From: an uncultured Taibaiella sp.
GTDB taxonomy: Bacteria; Bacteroidota; Bacteroidia; Chitinophagales; Chitinophagaceae
DNA length: 64,000 nt
Reading direction: 5' to 3'
Assembly: GCA_937870855.1 (NCBI GenBank)
Contig: CALMWT010000125.1
Coordinates: 16,970 to 80,969 of the forward strand
The position numbers and the translations under genes are program-made. Of the stretch, positions 63,190-64,000 are shown one piece after another; the first letter of the stretch is position 1; each line of letters begins with the position of its first letter. Under the pieces are notes generated by a model that was not told where the DNA came from, did not search any database, and saw nothing but the letters and a program-made list of their open reading frames with translations.

Positions 63190-63345
63190 TTAAACGTTCT
63201 CAGTAATTTCATTATCATGCAGCATTCTCATTGCCGAGCCTTGCTGATCCTCAAACTGGTTGCTACGCACACTCCATATAAAAGCCCCCAAAAAGCCCCC
63301 GGCCACCACTATACTCGCCACAATCAGGATATATAACGCACTCAT
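63190..63345 (-). CDS. ccoS: CcoS cbb3 assembly protein
   Basis: 51 residues from the ATG at 63345. One helix (MSALYILIVASIVVAGGFLGAFIWSVRSNQFED) and the family-typical FDDxxGxAxRML-like tail (FEDQQGSAMRML). CcoS is needed for cofactor insertion into CcoN. It is the first gene of the cco operon. Confidence 0.9.
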   Translation of the reverse strand: MSALYILIVASIVVAGGFLGAFIWSVRSNQFEDQQGSAMRMLHDNEITENV

Positions 63346-63366
63346 AAAAGAAGAGACTTGAAGACA

Positions 63367-63432
63367 CAAAACTACCCACCCCCACCAGCCCCCCGCATGA
63401 CCACGCGCACACCAAAGAATGATCTTAATCAT
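63367..63432 (-). promoter_or_regulatory. cco operon promoter: FNR-like box plus perfect -7 element
   Basis: The perfect palindrome ATGAT-CTTA-ATCAT lies at 63419-63432 and minus-strand TAGTTTTG at 63367-63374. The centre-to-element distance is 51.5 bp. The ccoS start is at 63345, a 21-base leader after the element. Confidence 0.65.
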
Positions 63433-63541
63433 GCTTTAGAACTATGACCAAACTTTTACGGAAACAGGAGCTGCAATCGGAAATCTAATCTTCATATTCT
63501 TATCAAATCAGAAATTCGCTCACCAAGAGAAATAACAGGAG

Positions 63542-63670
63542 ATGAAAACGAAAAATAAGTCACAGAAAAAATTTGATACAGTTCAAACATTCAGAGAAAT
63601 AAAAGAGAAGATTGCGAAAGAAATTGCTGATATGAATCTTGCAGAACTGAAGGCTTATCTGAAAAAGTAA
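63542..63670 (+). CDS. Very small basic protein, antitoxin-like
   Basis: 42 residues from an ATG preceded by AGG. The sequence (MKTKNKSQKKFDTVQTFREI, then KEKIAKEI and LAELKAYLKK) resembles the N-terminal part of Bacteroidota antitoxins of small toxin systems, but no toxin gene follows. It may be a solitary remnant. Confidence 0.45.
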   Translation: MKTKNKSQKKFDTVQTFREIKEKIAKEIADMNLAELKAYLKK

Positions 63671-63750
63671 AAGGGGAAAACCGAAAAGGAGGGATATAAG
63701 ACATCGAGCTGTGAAGAAGCCGTATCGCAGTAGCTAGTATAAAGCAAAAT

Positions 63751-63770
63751 GGTTCGTGCGGACACGAACC
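63751..63770. repeat. GGTTCGTG-CACGAACC palindrome
   Basis: Eight-pair inverted repeat with a CGGA loop. It is the second copy of the core palindrome at 21631-21651. Confidence 0.65.
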
Positions 63771-63783
63771 ACGGCGGGGGATA

Positions 63784-64000
63784 TTAACGAGATAAAATCA
63801 GACGACCGCTTGCCTTTGCATATCCTTCTGTCATAACTGAATAGAAATACAAGGCATCAGGAAGATAAAGTGGTAGTTCCAAAGTGTTTTCTCCTGCTAT
63901 TAAGTTGCTTGAATAAACTAATTGTCCCTGATTGTTGGATAACGTGAATGTTGCAGACTGCGGTACAGTAATAAGTGTATGACCGGTTGTAGGATTAGGT
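63784..64000 (-). CDS. Secreted protein with T9SS type A sorting domain, C-terminal part (truncated)
   Basis: 71 residues visible, 5' end outside the window. The frame starts PNPTTGHTLI and continues FTLSNNQGQLVYSSNL, ending GRLILSR before the stop at 63784. PNP-T and the basic end are the type IX sorting signal. The cargo domain is not visible. Confidence 0.85.
   Translation of the reverse strand, partial: PNPTTGHTLITVPQSATFTLSNNQGQLVYSSNLIAGENTLELPLYLPDALYFYSVMTEGYAKASGRLILSR

Noticed and set aside
62391..63206. Long open frame opposite ccoNO (271 residues), with another at 61464-62006
   Set aside because: The sequence is basic and His/Arg-rich without any domain. It is the antisense of the strongly conserved oxidase gene, and its openness follows from that gene's codon use.
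1..64000. tRNA, rRNA, insertion sequences, prophage genes
   Set aside because: Read for cloverleaf patterns, transposase or integrase motifs; none was convincing. This was by eye, so a small RNA could be missed.

Overview
The window comes from a Bacteroidota chromosome, most likely a Chitinophagaceae-like lineage (family placement is inference). The signs are type IX secretion C-terminal sorting domains at 1786-3633 and at the right edge, a PorP/SprF plus OmpA-family gene pair, fused ccoN-ccoO, a Sec-type (clade II) nosZ, fused heavy-metal RND plus TolC, and promoters with the TAnnTTTG -7 element. No rRNA, tRNA, insertion sequence, phage gene or CRISPR array was recognised.

Layout. 1-17.8 kb is housekeeping and envelope: a truncated secreted protein, glycosyltransferase, thioesterase, large T9SS cargo, OxyR, methyltransferase-fold protein, M48 lipoprotein peptidase, PlsY, PrmA, a frameshifted OmpA/TPR protein, PorP, FtsK, LolA, a broken fabD, YtxJ, DapB, UbiA-type prenyltransferase. 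17.8-20.3 kb carries a DUF1573 protein and a type II restriction-modification cassette with an unknown small gene, flanked by simple repeats. 20.3-30.7 kb holds peptidase T, a small iron-permease-like protein, a metal efflux system (RND-OMF fusion plus adaptor) and a CPA2 antiporter.

30.8-63.4 kb is a large respiratory and nitrogen-oxide island. It starts with a stress protein, a PAS histidine kinase, a response regulator fused to a Crp-type DNA-binding module, and a separate Crp/Fnr regulator. Next are a fasciclin lipoprotein, norC-norB, hemerythrin, NsrR-like Rrf2, a multi-helix haem-protein-like gene, the RIC/ScdA iron-sulfur repair protein, a DUF2249 protein, an NnrS-like membrane protein and a MIP18-type Fe-S factor. 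An ECF sigma factor with its divergent target, an unusual NPD-like TIM-barrel protein, the nos cluster (cytochrome c, nosZ, membrane protein, nosL, nosD, nosF, nosY), a barrel/His-rich lipoprotein pair, and the cbb3 oxidase cluster (ccoS, ccoNO, ccoQ, ccoP, ccoG, ccoH, SafE-like) follow. No nitrate or nitrite reductase is present, so within this window the pathway is NO to N2O to N2 plus microaerobic O2 respiration.

The island appears tied together by one regulator family. Seven sites resembling ATGAT-N4-(A/G)TCAT lie upstream of the crp gene, fasciclin gene, norCB, the NPD-like gene, the nos operon, the barrel operon and the cco operon. Their distances to -7-like elements are 29.5, 40.5 or 51.5 bp, that is, 11-bp steps. 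Other notable points are a NorB whose expected FeB and haem ligands are altered, two ECF-type promoters of identical geometry placed back to back, an internal signal peptide inside the RND-OMF fusion, a tandem array of hairpin elements that has captured the 3' end of ric, and two gene breaks (ompA, fabD) that may be real or assembly errors.
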